This document shows positions 62,119-64,000 of a DNA stretch of 64,000 bases, piece by piece. The notes under the pieces were generated by a model. That model did not search any database, was not told the DNA's origin, and worked only from the letters and a program-made list of their open reading frames with translations. The stretch is from Kribbella qitaiheensis (GTDB lineage: Bacteria; Actinomycetota; Actinomycetes; Propionibacteriales; Kribbellaceae), in the NCBI RefSeq assembly GCF_014217565.1, contig NZ_CP043661.1, forward strand, positions 5,394,001-5,458,000, in the 5' to 3' direction. The position numbers and the translations under genes are program-made. Within the stretch, counting starts at the first letter, position 1. Every line of letters starts with the position of its first letter.

Positions 62119-63122
62119 CTGCTCTTCAGACCGGAGGTCTTGTCCTCCTTGAGGGCCTGGAAGAGGGCCTTGGCCTTGGCGGTGTCCCACTTGACGGCGG
62201 AGCCTGCCGGCGTGCTCAGGTTGGTGTCGGAGATCGGCACGGTCAGAGTGACGCCGTTACCGCCGCCGGCGACCGCCTTCATCGCCTTGGCGAACTTGAA
62301 CAGGTCGAACGGCCCCATGTCGTTGTCGATGGTCAGGGCGTCGGCGCTCGCCGTGCCGACCTTGTAGTAGCGGAGCGGATTGAGGACCGTCTTCGGCGAA
62401 ACCGCCTTGTCCGCGACGGCTCCGATCATCTCGCGCTGACGCTGCACCCGGCCGAGGTCGCCGAGCGGGTCGGAGTACCGGGCCCGGACATAGCCCAGGG
62501 CCTTGGTGCCGTCCAGCTTCTGGCAGCCCTTCGGCAGGTTGATGTGCGCCTTCTGGTCTTTCATTGCCTTTGGCAAGCACATCTGCACGCCGCCGACACT
62601 GTCGATGATGGAGGCGAAGCCGCCGAACCCGACCTCGACGTAGTGATCGACGTGCAGCCCGGTGACGCCCTCGATGGTCTGGATCAGCAACTTCGGTCCG
62701 CCGAAGGAGAAGGCGGCGTTGATCTTGTTCTTCCCGTGCCCGGGAATCGCGACGTAGCTGTCCCGCGGGATGCTGATCAGCGCGGTCGGCCCGGACTCGG
62801 GGACGTGCAGCAGCATGATCGTGTCGGTGCGCTGGCCTGCCGAGCTGCCGGTGCCGAGCTTCTTCTTCTCGGCGGCACTGAGGCCCTCGCGGCTGTCGGA
62901 GCCGACCATCAGGTACGTCGTACCGGGGGTCTCGGCCGGGCGCTGACCGGCGGGGAACGCGTCGACCTTGTCGATCCGGCTCCACGCGTACAGCGGGACG
63001 CAGATCAGCATCAGCAGGAACAACAGGACGATCAGTCCGATGAGCCGGCCGAACCAGTTGCGACGCTTCTTGCGAACGGGCCGACTGACATAGCGCGGGT
63101 CGATGGGCTGGGGTTGACTCAT
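62115..63122 (-). CDS. LytR-CpsA-Psr (LCP) family cell-wall ligase
   Basis: A 335-residue LCP protein. A basic cytosolic N-terminus (RPVRKKRRNWFGR) and one helix (LIGLIVLLFLLMLICVPLYA) are followed by the extracellular LCP domain: TYLMVGSDSREGLSAAEKKK, MLLHVPESGPTALISIPRDS (conserved Arg/Asp), NKINAAFSFGGPKLLIQTIE, and LGYVRARYSDPLGDLGRVQR with the pyrophosphate-binding arginines. It transfers wall glycopolymers onto peptidoglycan. ATG 63122 is chosen because the upstream extension is of poor composition. Confidence 0.92.
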   Translation of the reverse strand: MSQPQPIDPRYVSRPVRKKRRNWFGRLIGLIVLLFLLMLICVPLYAWSRIDKVDAFPAGQRPAETPGTTYLMVGSDSREGLSAAEKKKLGTGSSAGQRTDTIMLLHVPESGPTALISIPRDSYVAIPGHGKNKINAAFSFGGPKLLIQTIEGVTGLHVDHYVEVGFGGFASIIDSVGGVQMCLPKAMKDQKAHINLPKGCQKLDGTKALGYVRARYSDPLGDLGRVQRQREMIGAVADKAVSPKTVLNPLRYYKVGTASADALTIDNDMGPFDLFKFAKAMKAVAGGGNGVTLTVPISDTNLSTPAGSAVKWDTAKAKALFQALKEDKTSGLKSS

Positions 63123-63216
63123 ACCCCGACCGTATCGGGAACCGGCGGCCCACCGCGTCACTCCGGCGGAGGGTTCTGCCCCGATACTTTCAGACCGGGC
63201 TGCGGCGCGGCCTCCG

Positions 63217-64000
63217 TCAAAGGGAGGAAATCGGCGCCGCGATCGAACCAAATCGGCGGAACTCGCGTGGTGACTGCCCGACGCGGGTGCTGAACAGCCT
63301 GCTGAAGTACGCCGGATCGTCGTACCCGACCTGCCTCGCTATCACCGCCACCGGGAGCTCCGACTCGGCCAGCAGGGTCTTCGCCTCGTTCAGCCGGGCC
63401 GTCAGGACCACCTCCTGCGGGGTTGATCCGGTGGCTTTGCGGACCGCGTCCCGAAGTTCGGCGACGGACAACTCCAGCTCGGCGGCGTACTCCTGGATCG
63501 ACGCGGCCTTGAGCGATATCCGTCCTAACCGGTCGGCGATTCCGTCGTGCGCGTCGTCCGCCGAGGCCGCCGCGATCAGGTCGAAGAGAGCGCCGGCAAC
63601 CTGTACTTCGGGGGTGGGCGCGCGGGTGATCCGGAGTAGCCGCGAGAAGGCTCGCTCGATCGGCCGCGGGTCGGCGTACCGGCGTACGGGGTGGGTTTGG
63701 TCGAGTTGGCCGAGGGTGGTGAGCGCGTCGGTGGCGGGGCCGCCGAACAGGGCCCACGCCTGGTCCCAGTCCGTTGCCGGGCGGTAGCCGTGCAGGACGC
63801 CGGGGAAGAGCCAGAGGAGCGCGGGCGCGGCCACCTCGTGCAGCACACGGTCGGGGCCGTGGAGAAGGTGGCCGGTGCCGTGGCGGAGGAAGACGACGGC
63901 GTGGCAGCCGAGTGCGCGTTCGGGGGACGCTCTTGGAGGTGTGCGCTGTTCGCCTGCTCCCAGGCAGAAGAGTCCAAGTTGGCGGTGTGTTGCGCTTGGA
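63217..64000 (-). CDS. AraC-family regulator, partial (5' end off window)
   Basis: At least 260 residues, open to the right edge. The upstream part (GCHAVVFLRHGTGHLLHGPD and ALLWLFPGVLHGYRP) is an AraC-type cupin ligand domain. The C-terminal double HTH is SIQEYAAELELSVAELRDAV and VAVIARQVGYDDPAYFSRLF, ending VGQSPREFRRFG. The cupin suggests a sugar or small-molecule sensor. Divergent neighbour lies outside the window. Confidence 0.87.
   Translation of the reverse strand, partial: PSATHRQLGLFCLGAGEQRTPPRASPERALGCHAVVFLRHGTGHLLHGPDRVLHEVAAPALLWLFPGVLHGYRPATDWDQAWALFGGPATDALTTLGQLDQTHPVRRYADPRPIERAFSRLLRITRAPTPEVQVAGALFDLIAAASADDAHDGIADRLGRISLKAASIQEYAAELELSVAELRDAVRKATGSTPQEVVLTARLNEAKTLLAESELPVAVIARQVGYDDPAYFSRLFSTRVGQSPREFRRFGSIAAPISSL

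Overview
The window is high-GC actinobacterial chromosome. The lineage markers are an Lsr2 nucleoid protein, a DUF222/HNH endonuclease, class F sortase, LCP cell-wall ligase, DUF1990, frequent GTG/TTG starts and many TetR/MarR/ROK/ECF regulators. Gene style and the many sugar-uptake loci fit a soil nocardioform actinomycete such as Kribbella; that genus call is inference, made without a database search.

Layout. 0-10 kb: a broken RBBP9-type hydrolase, an alpha/beta hydrolase, an ion/pH module (CBS protein, ArsB/NhaD-type and CPA1 antiporters), a lipoprotein, a DUF389 protein, a small repeat protein, and a large APC permease followed by a 47-aa membrane peptide. 10.7-17.3 kb is a decay zone ending at tRNA-Thr(TGT): an ATP-dependent DNA ligase relic, a complete IS3-family element with a 5-bp target duplication, an HbpS-like/MarR divergent pair with three operator-like repeats, a sigma-factor relic, a SnoaL protein and a frameshifted MFS gene. 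17.4-21.2 kb: an MFS exporter split by a second IS3-family element, then an intact MFS gene. 21.2-26 kb: an aldehyde dehydrogenase fragment, a secreted NPP1/NLP-family protein, a VOC/AraC pair, a GNAT, an ECF sigma factor and an SDR.

26-30 kb: a ChvE/MmsA/MmsB-type monosaccharide ABC importer. 30.2-32.5 kb: a TetR regulator and NAD(P)-epimerase gene facing each other across a perfect 19-bp inverted repeat, then a GNAT. 32.5-36.4 kb: secreted M43-type metalloprotease, class F sortase coupled to a surface protein, VOC protein, Lsr2. 36.5-41.2 kb: ROK relic, RNA methyltransferase, DJ-1/PfpI protein, methyltransferase, GNAT, F420/FMN-type reductase, SDR relic. 41.3-44.6 kb: a tandem triplet of neutral zinc metallopeptidase paralogues in which only the middle copy keeps its zinc site. 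45-54.4 kb: MscS-like membrane protein, several minisatellites, SulP and ABC relics, a frameshifted HNH gene, uracil-DNA glycosylase.

54.4-61.2 kb is a complete sugar-utilisation operon: ROK regulator with palindromic operator, lipoprotein binding protein, two permeases, GH4 6-phospho-glycosidase and BadF-type sugar kinase. The transporter has no own ATPase, so a shared MsiK-like ATPase is likely used. It is followed by a terminator, DUF1990, a YndJ relic, an LCP protein and a truncated AraC gene at the edge.

At least thirteen relics, two insertion sequences and four tandem-repeat tracts in 64 kb mark this as a plastic chromosomal region rather than conserved core.
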